46,254 nt of DNA from Clostridiales bacterium UBA7285. Its GTDB lineage: Bacteria > Bacillota > Clostridia > Peptostreptococcales > Anaerovoracaceae. Of the stretch, positions 34,441 through 42,030 are shown in pieces (within the stretch, counting starts at the first letter, position 1; the number at the start of each line of letters is the position of its first letter). Made by a program: the position numbers and the translations under genes. The DNA is taken from contig DKRJ01000031.1 of the NCBI GenBank assembly GCA_002472145.1, forward strand, positions 1 to 46,254, given 5' to 3'. The notes under the pieces were generated by a model. The model made no database searches, was not told the DNA's origin, and worked only from the letters and a program-made list of their open reading frames with translations.

Positions 34441-34462
34441 ACTGCGTGCCCACACGCGGAGT

Positions 34463-35551
34463 TCAGATCCCAAATCTCCTAATTTTGTAATAAAGCGCAC
34501 TGCGTGATATTCCGAGCATCCTTGCTGCCTCGGTCTTATTGCCATCGGCGTCATTTATGGCAGCTATGACGGCATCTTTTTCTGCGGCTGCACGATGCCT
34601 TGAAAGCTTGCCGGGGCCGAACGACTGTGTTTTAGCGCTTTTATTCTTAAATGAGTCGATTTTTTGATCCATGAATGAATAATCGTCCTCATTAAGTATG
34701 CAATGGTCTGTCACCACGCATGCTCTGGCAATCACGTGCTCGAGTTCTCTTATATTGCCCGGCCAATAATAACTCGAAAGATAATCGATGGCTCCTTCGG
34801 AGATACCGGTGACGGTGAGTTTATATCTCTTAACGTATTTATCTATCATGGAATCGCAAAGAATAGGGAGATCCTCCAATCTTTCACGAAGTGGCGGGAC
34901 ATGGATCTCCATTACGTTGATCCTATACAGAAGGTCCTCTCTGAAGAGGCCCTTTTCAGTCATTTCATACAGATCCCTATTGCTGCAGCAGATGACCTGA
35001 AGATCGAGGTCTATAGGATTAACCGAGCCGATTCTCTCTACCGCGTAATCCTGTAGAACTCGAAGAATCTTAGACTGCATGGCAAGAGGAAGGTCTTCGA
35101 TTTCATCCAGCAGTATCGTTCCACTGTTAGCGAGCTCAAATTTTCCGGGCTTCCCGGTTCTTAACGCCCCTGTGAATGTTCCGGGGACGTATCCGAAAAG
35201 TTCGGATTCAATAATTTCCCCCGGGATAGCTGAGCAATTCACTTATACGTACGGACCGTCCTTTCGTATCGACGAAGCGTGTATGGCGTCGGCAAAAACC
35301 TCCTTGCCGGTCCCTGTTCCACCTGTTATCAGGACAGGAATGTTGGTATTGATTACTTTTTTTAGTTCATTTTTTATCTTCCGGATCGGAGGAGAATTCC
35401 CCGGTATCATGTCGAGGATGTCGTCTGCTTCTTTTCGACCTGAAAGCTGCTTCATCAACATTTCATTCGAAGCCCTGAGCTGCTCCATGTCGCGCAGAAG
35501 GGTGTTCACCGCACTTTCTTTAGTATTGACAGCACTGATGCATATAAGTGA
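34463..35551 (-). pseudogene. Truncated sigma-54-dependent activator with one in-frame TAA
   Basis: In one minus-strand frame: a PAS-like tail and linker (ICISAVNTKES, LRASNEMLMKQL), the AAA+ start with Walker A GGTGTGKE, then GPYV, TAA (35245-35243), and directly VNCSAIPGEIIESELFGY. Relatives read GP(F/Y)VxVNCSAIP, so a single base change such as AAA to TAA would do. Beyond it lie the sigma-54 contact loop as GTFTGA (usually GAFTGA), Walker B LLDEIED, the arginine finger region FREDLLYRINV, and a Fis-type helix-turn-helix (NKTEAARMLGISRSALYYKI). TAG at 35554-35552 ends the open frame, so most of the PAS domain is lost. An activator lacking its sensory half and split in the ATPase is very unlikely to work. 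Confidence 0.88.
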
Positions 35552-35605
35552 CTATACCCAGAGTAAAACTTAAGTACTATTGATTTCTTCGACAATACTA
35601 TTTAA

Positions 35606-35640
35606 AACCGAACGGCCGTATGACCGTTCGGCTTTGTTTT
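35606..35640 (+). terminator. Strong terminator upstream of the HAD - MFS - two-component operon
   Basis: CCGAACGG (35608-35615), an 8-base loop, CCGTTCGG (35624-35631), then CTTTGTTTT. Strong on the plus strand, though no plus-strand gene lies directly before it, so it may be left over from deleted DNA or act on read-through. Confidence 0.85.
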
Positions 35641-35783
35641 GGCGCTATATCATCGCATCGACGGATAAAAAGAAGACTTTCAATGCACGGCAGGTATGTA
35701 GTAAAATATTAAAATATCGACACAAAACTGACACATAAACGGTGTTGTACCAGTTGATAATAGAAAACGTAAAGGATGATACC

Positions 35784-36491
35784 ATGGCGATAAAAGGTGC
35801 GCTTTTTGATCTGGACGGCACGCTCATCGACTCGATGCGCGCGTGGAACCAGGCTCCGATCACATATCTGGCGCAGCTCGGGATAATGGCCCCGGACGAC
35901 ATCGGCGACAGACTGTTTGCTTTGACGCTCGAGGATTCGGCAGAATACATCAGGAAGGAATACGGCCCGGACCTCAGCGCCGAAGAGATAGCGGACGGCG
36001 TGAACGGCGTGATCCGGCAATATTACATGACCGAGGCGATGCCGAAGGAAGGCGCTTTCCAGACACTGGAGGCGATGTACGACGCCGGGATCCGCATGGT
36101 GATCGGCTCCTCGACAGCGAAATACCTCGTAAATGACGTCGTGAGAAGGCTCGGGATGACGAGATTCTTCGACGCGGTCTTAACGTGCTCTGACGTCGGC
36201 GCGCCAAAGTCGGAACCCGATCTGTTCGTCAAAGCGATGGAGATAATGGGGACCGCACCGGAAGAGACGCTCGTCGTGGAGGACGGCCTGTATTCGCTTA
36301 AGGAAGCCGCCTCGCTGGGCATGAAGACCGCAGGCGTCTATGACTATGTGAGCAGGAACGACCGCGATGAGATGATGAAGATCGCGGACATATACGTCGA
36401 CGAAGGGCAGAACCTGACTAAAATACTGAAACTTACAGGCGGGCAGGTCGATCCGGACGAGGGATTCGGCGCCGACGCCAGGCTGATCTGA
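35784..36491 (+). CDS. HAD-superfamily hydrolase (beta-phosphoglucomutase/phosphatase-like)
   Basis: About 235 residues. Motif I FDLDGTLIDSM with both Asp; a helical cap; motif II SSTAKYL; motif III Lys in APKSEPDLF; motif IV VVEDGLYSLKEA. The second motif-I Asp and cap resemble the sugar-phosphatase and phosphoglucomutase groups. The ATG at 35784 follows AAAGG by about 9 bases; the longer TTG frame is less likely. It opens a four-gene plus-strand run with an MFS transporter and a two-component system. Substrate not predictable. Confidence 0.82.
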   Translation: MAIKGALFDLDGTLIDSMRAWNQAPITYLAQLGIMAPDDIGDRLFALTLEDSAEYIRKEYGPDLSAEEIADGVNGVIRQYYMTEAMPKEGAFQTLEAMYDAGIRMVIGSSTAKYLVNDVVRRLGMTRFFDAVLTCSDVGAPKSEPDLFVKAMEIMGTAPEETLVVEDGLYSLKEAASLGMKTAGVYDYVSRNDRDEMMKIADIYVDEGQNLTKILKLTGGQVDPDEGFGADARLI

Positions 36492-36510
36492 AGTCAAAAC
36501 CCAGGCCGCC

Positions 36511-37761
36511 ATGAATAAACTGAGAACCTTCAGCCTAGAATACGCCGGCATCCACGCGACATACTGGATGTACTTCGGCGTCATAAACAGTTTTTCGTCA
36601 GTATACCTGCTGGCAAAGGGCTTCTCGAACTCCGAGATCGGGATCATACTTGCGCTCGGGAATATTTTGTCCGTCATAGTACAGCCGTTCGCGGCGGACG
36701 CAGCGGATAAAAAAGGCGGCAGCGCCGTATTCCGCATGATGCTCGGGATGACCGGCATCCTCGCGGTACTGACGGTCTGCCTCAGGTTTTCGCCCGCGCA
36801 CTCCCTGCTTCAGTTCGTGCTTTACACGCTGGCGATCGCCGACACCATGACGATACAGCCGTTCTGCAACGCGGCGAGCAGCACTTTCGAGCAGACCGGG
36901 ATAGTCATAAACTTCGGGCTCTGCAGGAGCGCGGGGTCGCTGGCGTACGCTCTGCTCATGATGTTCCTGGGCACGCTCGTGGAGGCGAGAGGCGAAAATT
37001 CCCTCATCGGCGTCGGACTCATCACAGCGGCGCTGTTTGCTCTCGTCACCGTCCGCTCGTCACACGATTATACGCGCGGGATGGCGGAGACGTTCGGAAG
37101 CGGCGCGGAAAGCGCGCCGGCAGAGAGCGTATCGGCAGCCGGATCAGAAGAGATAGACTTGAAGACGTTTGTAAAACGTCATAAAATGTTCGTCATAGCG
37201 TGTGTCGGAGTTATGCTCGTATATTTTTCCAACTCCGTCATAAACAATTTCATGGCGCAGTTAGTGCTGTCGGTAGGCGGAGACAGCGCAGACACGGGGA
37301 GGATATTCTCCCTGCTCGCTTTCACCGAGATACCGACACTGATACTTTTCAACAGGATAAACCACAGGTTCAGATGTACGACGCTCCTTAAATTTTCATC
37401 GATCGCGTTCATAGTCTGGATAGGACTTCACGCGCTCGCAAAAAATGTGTTCATGGTATATCTGGCCCAGCTGATGCAGCCTTTCGCCTTTGCGCTTTTC
37501 CTGCCGGCGATGGTCAGATTCATCGACGACACTATGAGCAGAGGCGAGGCGGTCAAGGGACATACTTTTTTCACGGGAACGACGATTGCGGCGTCGATCT
37601 TCGCGACTCTGGCAGGCGGATTCATACTGGACGCTTCCGGCGCCCGCGCGCTTGCCGCTACAGGAACCGCAGTAACGTCGCTGGGGGCCCTCATCATCCA
37701 TCTCACCATCGAAAAAACTAAGAGCGAGACGGAGAACGAGGCGAGGAACCTTCGGGCGTAG
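36511..37761 (+). CDS. MFS transporter (MFS_1-like/HcaT-type)
   Basis: A 416-residue permease with about 12 TM segments and a cytoplasmic loop in the middle (about 190-225, Ala/Ser/Glu-rich). The opening, YWMYFGVINSFSSVYLLAKGFSNSEIGIIL, matches the MFS_1-like group that includes the phenylpropionate and nucleoside transporter types. The ribosome binding site is weak (AGG about 9 bases upstream), 19 bases after the HAD stop. The stop overlaps the AGGAGG of the response regulator gene, tying transport and signalling. Substrate unknown. Confidence 0.82.
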   Translation: MNKLRTFSLEYAGIHATYWMYFGVINSFSSVYLLAKGFSNSEIGIILALGNILSVIVQPFAADAADKKGGSAVFRMMLGMTGILAVLTVCLRFSPAHSLLQFVLYTLAIADTMTIQPFCNAASSTFEQTGIVINFGLCRSAGSLAYALLMMFLGTLVEARGENSLIGVGLITAALFALVTVRSSHDYTRGMAETFGSGAESAPAESVSAAGSEEIDLKTFVKRHKMFVIACVGVMLVYFSNSVINNFMAQLVLSVGGDSADTGRIFSLLAFTEIPTLILFNRINHRFRCTTLLKFSSIAFIVWIGLHALAKNVFMVYLAQLMQPFAFALFLPAMVRFIDDTMSRGEAVKGHTFFTGTTIAASIFATLAGGFILDASGARALAATGTAVTSLGALIIHLTIEKTKSETENEARNLRA

Positions 37762-37773
37762 GAGGAAGAAAAC

Positions 37774-38466
37774 ATGCTAAAGAAAATTTTGATCGTCGAC
37801 GACGACCCGGATATCCGCGAGGTTGTTTCGATCTTCCTTTCAACAGAGGGATTCGAAGTCGTGCAGGCCGGTGACGGGCCTGCCTCGATCGAAGCAGTCA
37901 AGGGCGACAGGGACATAGGACTCGTCATAATGGACATCATGATGCCGGGAATGAGCGGGATCGAGGCCTGCCGGGAGATCAGGTCGTTTTCCAATGTGCC
38001 GCTGCTCTTTTTGACGGCTAAATCCCAGGATTCCGATAAGGTCGACGCCTACTCGCAGGGCGGGGACGATTATCTGGTAAAGCCGTTTTCGCAGACGGAG
38101 CTTTTGATGAAGGTGAAGTCGCTGATCCGCAGGTACACCGAGTATCAGAGACCCGCGACGCCGCAGGAGACGGTTTTGTCGCCAAAGGTGAAGATAAACG
38201 ATAAATACCGCTGCGCCGTAAAGGACAACAGGCGCGTGTCTCTCACCGATAAGGAATACGCGATAATCAGGTTCTTCATCGACCACCGCGGGCAGATCGT
38301 CGGCAACAAAGAAATATACGAGGGCGTCTGGAACGAGGACTATCTGGCGTCCGACGGCAATACGGTCATGGTCCACATCCTGAACCTCAGAAAGAAACTG
38401 GAGGACGACCCGAACCACCCTCAGCTCATCAAAACAGTCTGGGGCAAGGGCTACATAGTAGAGTAG
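37774..38466 (+). CDS. OmpR/PhoB-family response regulator
   Basis: A 230-residue regulator: acidic D9-D11, phosphoacceptor D54 in VIMDIMMPGM, LTAKSQ, LVKPF, and a winged-helix half ending TVWGKGYIVE, close in type to VanR. AGGAGG precedes the ATG by 9 bases and overlaps the MFS stop. The kinase starts 34 bases downstream. It probably controls the adjacent HAD/MFS genes or envelope genes elsewhere. Confidence 0.92.
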   Translation: MLKKILIVDDDPDIREVVSIFLSTEGFEVVQAGDGPASIEAVKGDRDIGLVIMDIMMPGMSGIEACREIRSFSNVPLLFLTAKSQDSDKVDAYSQGGDDYLVKPFSQTELLMKVKSLIRRYTEYQRPATPQETVLSPKVKINDKYRCAVKDNRRVSLTDKEYAIIRFFIDHRGQIVGNKEIYEGVWNEDYLASDGNTVMVHILNLRKKLEDDPNHPQLIKTVWGKGYIVE

Positions 38467-38500
38467 GCCGCATCAAACCTGAACGAAGGCGGGACAGCAG

Positions 38501-40108
38501 TTGCGTACCAGGAGATTCATCCCTTTAAACTTAAAACTTTCGCTCGTCGTTGTTTTGTCGCTCGTCATCACGCTGATCGTGTACATCTGCGGGGTGTGGA
38601 TCACTCAGGTCCTGGTCGACAAATACTACAACAGGGAGGACGTCGTAGAGAAAGAGGTAAACTCTGTCTACGACGATTTTCTCGCGTACATAAACCAGTT
38701 CGGCATCAAAGGGACGAACAGCGAGGCTCTACAGAACTGGGCGAAAAAGAACGAGTACACATATCTGAAGGTCTACGACAACAACGCCGTCTATTTTGAC
38801 GGCGGCTGGATATACGACTCCACGGGCGTCCCGGACGGCGAGAGCAACATGAACTCGCGCGGAATGAACAACGTCTACATCAGCGAGTATAACGAGGTGC
38901 GCATTTCGTACGACACGTTCAACGTAGACTTCCGCAACAGGATAGTCACTTTTGCCGACGACGACTATTACGTCTACATCGACGTCTATAAGCAGGCTCA
39001 TTTCTACAGGATCATGTTCATCCTGCGCACGGCGATCTGCGTGTCGGTCTTCATCGCCATCCTGCTGATCTACAACACGAAGGTCACGAACCGCATGGTC
39101 AGGCTGTCGCATGAGGTGCGCGAGGTAAGCGGCGGCGATCTGGACGCGGAGATAACTCCGCTCTCGAATGACGAGATCGGCCAGCTGGCTGTCAACGTCG
39201 ACACGATGAGGAACTCGATAATCGAGCGGCTCCAGAAGGAAAAGGAGGCCTGGGAGGCGAACACACAGCTGATCACGGCCATGTCGCACGATATCAGGAC
39301 TCCTCTGACGTCGCTGATCGGATACCTGGACATCATCGAAGGCGGCAAAGCAGCCTCGCGCGAGGAGGAGATGAAGTACATTTCGATCTGCCACGAGAAG
39401 GCTTTCCAGCTGAAGGATCTTTCCGACAAACTGTTCCAGTACTTCCTGGTTTTCGGATCTCAGGACAGGCTGAATAAGAATTTCGAGGTGTTCGACGCAG
39501 ACATCCTGCTGCAGCAGCTGCTCTCGGAGCATGCCGCCGAACTGATAAACCACGGGTTCAAGATAGATTTCCAGTACTCGATCGAGGGGGTAAAGATCAG
39601 GGCAGACATCTCGGCGCTGCAGAGGCTGTTCGACAACGTCATGAGCAACGTCATGAAGTACGCCGACATGGACTACCACGTCAGCATCATAGCCGGCGCC
39701 GACGACAAATGGATCACGGTGAAGATAATAAACGGCATTCTCGCGGAATCGCGCAAGGTCGAGAGCAATAAGATCGGCCTGAAGACGTGTGAGAAGATAT
39801 GCGCGGACATGGGCGGATCGTTCAGATACGCGGACGAAGATCAGATTTTCTCCGTGCACATCACCCTGCCTGTGTATGACGAGCCTGAGACGGATGATTC
39901 ATCCGCGGACGCGGAAACGACTGCGCCGGAGGCGGGATCCGCCGCTGAAAGATCCGCCGCGGAAACGGGAACCGCCGCGGAAACGGGAACCGCCGCGGAA
40001 ACGGGAACCGCCGCGGAAACGAAAACCGACGCGGGAACAGAAACATCGGGCTCTGAAGTTCCGGACGCTGAAACGCCCGCTGACGCCGTAAACGCCGCGG
40101 ACGCTTAG
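38501..40108 (+). CDS. Sensor histidine kinase with TTG start and repeat tail
   Basis: A 535-residue kinase: TM near 11-33, an external domain of about 140 residues rich in Tyr/Asp/Asn, TM near 178-195, HAMP, HisKA with H263 in AMSHDIRTPLTSLIGYLD, then an HATPase with DNVMSNVMKYA and KIGLKTCEKIC in place of the usual GxGLGL box, so the G2 box is poorly kept. The tail after about 455 is Ala/Glu/Thr-rich, with AAETGT in four tandem copies. There is no ATG before the first TM; TTG at 38501 is the only reasonable start, with TGA in frame 21 bases upstream and a weak GGCGGG site. Partner of the upstream response regulator. Confidence 0.88.
   Translation: MRTRRFIPLNLKLSLVVVLSLVITLIVYICGVWITQVLVDKYYNREDVVEKEVNSVYDDFLAYINQFGIKGTNSEALQNWAKKNEYTYLKVYDNNAVYFDGGWIYDSTGVPDGESNMNSRGMNNVYISEYNEVRISYDTFNVDFRNRIVTFADDDYYVYIDVYKQAHFYRIMFILRTAICVSVFIAILLIYNTKVTNRMVRLSHEVREVSGGDLDAEITPLSNDEIGQLAVNVDTMRNSIIERLQKEKEAWEANTQLITAMSHDIRTPLTSLIGYLDIIEGGKAASREEEMKYISICHEKAFQLKDLSDKLFQYFLVFGSQDRLNKNFEVFDADILLQQLLSEHAAELINHGFKIDFQYSIEGVKIRADISALQRLFDNVMSNVMKYADMDYHVSIIAGADDKWITVKIINGILAESRKVESNKIGLKTCEKICADMGGSFRYADEDQIFSVHITLPVYDEPETDDSSADAETTAPEAGSAAERSAAETGTAAETGTAAETGTAAETKTDAGTETSGSEVPDAETPADAVNAADA
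39956..40027 (+). repeat. Four 18-bp tandem repeats in the kinase tail
   Basis: Three exact copies of GCCGCGGAAACGGGAACC and a fourth with two changes, encoding AAETGT. In frame, so the copy number can vary without breaking the gene. Confidence 0.95.
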
Positions 40109-40111
40109 TTC

Positions 40112-40162
40112 TATTCGGACACTTTGTCTATTCGGACGCTTTGCCTATTCAGACGCTTTGCC
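40112..40162 (-). repeat. Three 17-bp tandem repeats carrying the TSCPD gene stop codon
   Basis: Minus-strand units GGCAAAGCGTCTGAATA, GGCAAAGCGTCCGAATA and GACAAAGTGTCCGAATA, each followed by G, so each gives a TAG. The first unit encodes the last residues GKASE and the stop. On the opposite strand the end of the convergent kinase gene (GCGGACGCTTAG) resembles the same unit. Confidence 0.95.
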
Positions 40163-40426
40163 GGATCTGGCCTTTGCTTCGGCCGCCATCGCTTCTTCGA
40201 TGCCGCGGACTAACTGATCCGGGCAGGACGTAGGCTTGAAGCCGCACCTGATCCCTCCGAGAGTTTCCTTCAGTTCCTTATAGGTCTTGCCCTTAACGAG
40301 TCTCGAGATCCCCTGAAGGTTTCCGTTGCAGCCGCCGGTGAACTGCACGTCGCGCACGACGTCGCCGTCCATGTCGATATCTATGTAGACCGAGCACGTT
40401 CCCGTAGTCTTGTATCTGTAGCTCAT
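40145..40426 (-). CDS. TSCPD domain protein (TIGR03905-like)
   Basis: A 93-residue protein with the family pattern: an N-terminal beta strand (KTTGTCSVYIDIDMDG), GGCNGNLQGISRLVKGK, and the naming motif PTSCPDQL, with four cysteines at conserved places. The fold resembles a piece of nucleotide reductase/adenosylcobalamin-type proteins, but the role of the stand-alone family is unknown. AAAGGA lies about 9 bases before the ATG. The C-terminal codons and stop are repeated three times. Confidence 0.88.
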   Translation of the reverse strand: MSYRYKTTGTCSVYIDIDMDGDVVRDVQFTGGCNGNLQGISRLVKGKTYKELKETLGGIRCGFKPTSCPDQLVRGIEEAMAAEAKARSGKASE

Positions 40427-40465
40427 ATCAAATATTCCTTTCAGCCGCTCACCGCGGCGTGATGA

Positions 40466-40493
40466 TTGACACGAAAAAAACAGGCAATAAATA
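40466..40493 (+). promoter_or_regulatory. Promoter of the TIM-barrel gene
   Basis: Consensus TTGACA (40466-40471), a 16-bp spacer, TAAATA (40488-40493), about 40 bases before the ATG. Confidence 0.55.
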
Positions 40494-40531
40494 TATTACC
40501 ACAAAATTTTCAAAGGAGACAGTGACATCAA

Positions 40532-41266
40532 ATGGCAGAAAAGAGAAGCATCCCGAGGATAAACGGAACTCTGCGTGCGCACAGCCTGCAGATACCTGAG
40601 TGCATCTGGCGAGCTTCCGGCATCGTCGTATTCGGGCGGAGGATCAAGTCGGTCATTTTCTCAACAGACGTCGCGACCATCAGGAACTGCAACGCAGACG
40701 CCGTGCTGGCGGTGTATCCTTTCACGCCGCAGCAGATAATCTCTAAAACTCTGATCAGCGCATCGCCCATCCCTGTATTCGCGGGAGTAGGCGGGGCGAT
40801 CACGACGGGTGCCAGATCAGTCGTCATGGCTGTCGATGCCGAGGCGGACGGCGCATTCGGAGTGGTCATGAACGCTGCGACAAAAAACGACACCATAAAG
40901 GTCGTCACCCGCTCTGTCGATATACCGCTCATCATAACGATAGTAAACGAGAACGCCGACATCGCCGGAAGACTTGAAGCCGGAGCGACGATACTGAACG
41001 TCTCAGCCGCCACGAAGACGCCCGAGATAGTCCGCAAGATCCGGAAGGATTTCCCGGACGTCCCGATCATTGCGACCGGCGGCCCGACGGACGAGACGAT
41101 CATAGAGACGATAGAGGCAGGCGCGAACACGATAAGCTACACGCCGCCTTCGACAGCCGACATTTTCGCAAAGATGATGGCGGACTACCGCGACAATCTC
41201 GATCCCAACTCCGCGAACGGCGTGACCGACGACAAAATAATGGAAGCGATAAAGTACATTCTTTGA
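40532..41266 (+). CDS. Conserved clostridial TIM-barrel protein (often annotated hydrolase)
   Basis: A 244-residue protein of a family I recognise from Clostridia: PRINGTLRAHSLQIPECIWRASGI... (core RAHSLQIPE), GIVVFGRRIKSVIFSTDVATI, PVFAGVGGAIT and the phosphate-binding loop IIATGGPTDE near the C-terminus, as in phosphate-binding TIM barrels such as histidine or tryptophan biosynthesis isomerases. No catalytic residues can be assigned. AAAGGAG is 13 bases before the ATG, longer than usual. It stands alone between promoter and the region of small RNA genes. Confidence 0.65.
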   Translation: MAEKRSIPRINGTLRAHSLQIPECIWRASGIVVFGRRIKSVIFSTDVATIRNCNADAVLAVYPFTPQQIISKTLISASPIPVFAGVGGAITTGARSVVMAVDAEADGAFGVVMNAATKNDTIKVVTRSVDIPLIITIVNENADIAGRLEAGATILNVSAATKTPEIVRKIRKDFPDVPIIATGGPTDETIIETIEAGANTISYTPPSTADIFAKMMADYRDNLDPNSANGVTDDKIMEAIKYIL

Positions 41267-41353
41267 TTCTGGAAGCGGATGGCATGCCAAAATGTAATCC
41301 GGCGGAGATTAAATGTTTCCTTTTTAGCGATTTAGTGTATCATAGAGGTACAA

Positions 41354-41377
41354 GAGAAATCAGAAAGGAGATTTCTC
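41354..41377 (+). promoter_or_regulatory. Leader hairpin with a purine-rich AAAGGAG in loop and stem
   Basis: GAGAAATC (41354-41361) pairs perfectly with GATTTCTC (41370-41377) around the loop AGAAAGGA. It is in the leader of the small protein gene, about 70 bases before its ATG. The exposed AGGAG has no start codon after it. A weak TATCAT -10 lies about 15 bases upstream. Confidence 0.45.
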
Positions 41378-41447
41378 GATCACCGAAAAAGCAAATAGGC
41401 TGCGGCGCACCATTCCCGGGGCGGCCGCTCACGAGGGGGTAATTCCA

Positions 41448-41723
41448 ATGGCATTTTTAGATAAAGTCAAATCAGTTGCAGGCCAGGCGAGTGACGCAGT
41501 GAGCGATTCCATCGAATCTGCGAAGCTTAAGGGAAAGATCAGCGACGAGAAGAAGGCCATCGAAGCGGCGACGCTGAAGATCGGCAAGATAGTCCTTGAT
41601 CTCCATAAAGCGGGCAGTATCGAACTTCCGGAAGACGCTAAATCTCTCATAGAGGAAATCGAAGGCCACGAGGCTGCAATTGAGGACGCAAAGAAAGCGA
41701 TCGACGCTCTTAAAGAGGACTAG
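41448..41723 (+). CDS. Small helical (coiled-coil) protein
   Basis: A 91-residue, strongly charged and almost wholly helical protein: an N-terminal amphipathic helix (MAFLDKVKSVAGQASDAV), then two helices with heptad-like spacing around KGKISDEKKAIEAATLKIGKI and HEAAIEDAKKAIDALK (cores EKKAIEAATLKIG and AAIEDAKKAI). It resembles small clostridial proteins that begin FFDKVK... and often carry a C-terminal zinc ribbon; here the ribbon is missing. GGGGG lies about 8 bases before the ATG. A structured RNA candidate and terminator follow directly, perhaps as its 3' UTR. Function unknown. Confidence 0.75.
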   Translation: MAFLDKVKSVAGQASDAVSDSIESAKLKGKISDEKKAIEAATLKIGKIVLDLHKAGSIELPEDAKSLIEEIEGHEAAIEDAKKAIDALKED

Positions 41724-41746
41724 AGGATAGGACTTTTAAGAAGACA

Positions 41747-41850
41747 GACCGGTAAAAGGCTGACAGAGCCTTGAGGGCACGCGGGGCAGTACCCGCAATC
41801 GCTTGGAAGCGTTCATCCGCCGTAAGAGGCGGTCACCGGCGACACCGGTC
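41747..41850 (+). ncRNA. Candidate structured RNA of unknown class
   Basis: A closing stem GACCGGT (41747-41753) / ACCGGTC (41844-41850) surrounds four successive hairpins: AAGGCT/AGCCTT (41756-41772), GCGGG/CCCGC (41781-41796), CGCT/AGCG (41800-41811) and CCGCC/GGCGG (41817-41832). No coding frame runs through it. A terminator lies 22 bases downstream. The multibranched shape is that of a riboswitch or small RNA; I could not match it to a known class (not tmRNA, RNase P, SRP, 6S or a T-box by motif). Confidence 0.55.
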
Positions 41851-41872
41851 ATAACTGAATAACAGATAACAG

Positions 41873-41903
41873 ACACGGCTTCGAGATTCGGAGCCGTGTT
41901 TTA
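41873..41903 (+). terminator. Terminator of the small-protein / structured-RNA transcript
   Basis: ACACGGCT (41873-41880) pairs with AGCCGTGT (41892-41899), stem extended by TCG/CGG, followed by TTTTATT. Confidence 0.88.
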
Positions 41904-41984
41904 TTGCATACGCTGCGCGTCCCCTCACTCACACTTCGACCGGGCTATGTGCCCGGCACTATGTGCACCGTGCTTCTCCAGGCT

Positions 41985-42024
41985 TAGATAAAAAAGAAAA
42001 GGCTCAAAGCAGCAGCTTTGAGCC
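41985..42024 (-). terminator. tmRNA terminator
   Basis: On the minus strand GGCTCAAAGC, loop TGCT, GCTTTGAGCC, then TTTTCTTTTTT, starting 7 bases after the CCA end of tmRNA. Confidence 0.93.
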
Positions 42025-42030
42025 AGGTAG

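Noticed and set aside
41747..41850. Glutamine-type riboswitch suggested by GCGTTCATCC
   Set aside because: Only the first conserved half is present; the GGAAGTAG partner is missing and the helix order differs.
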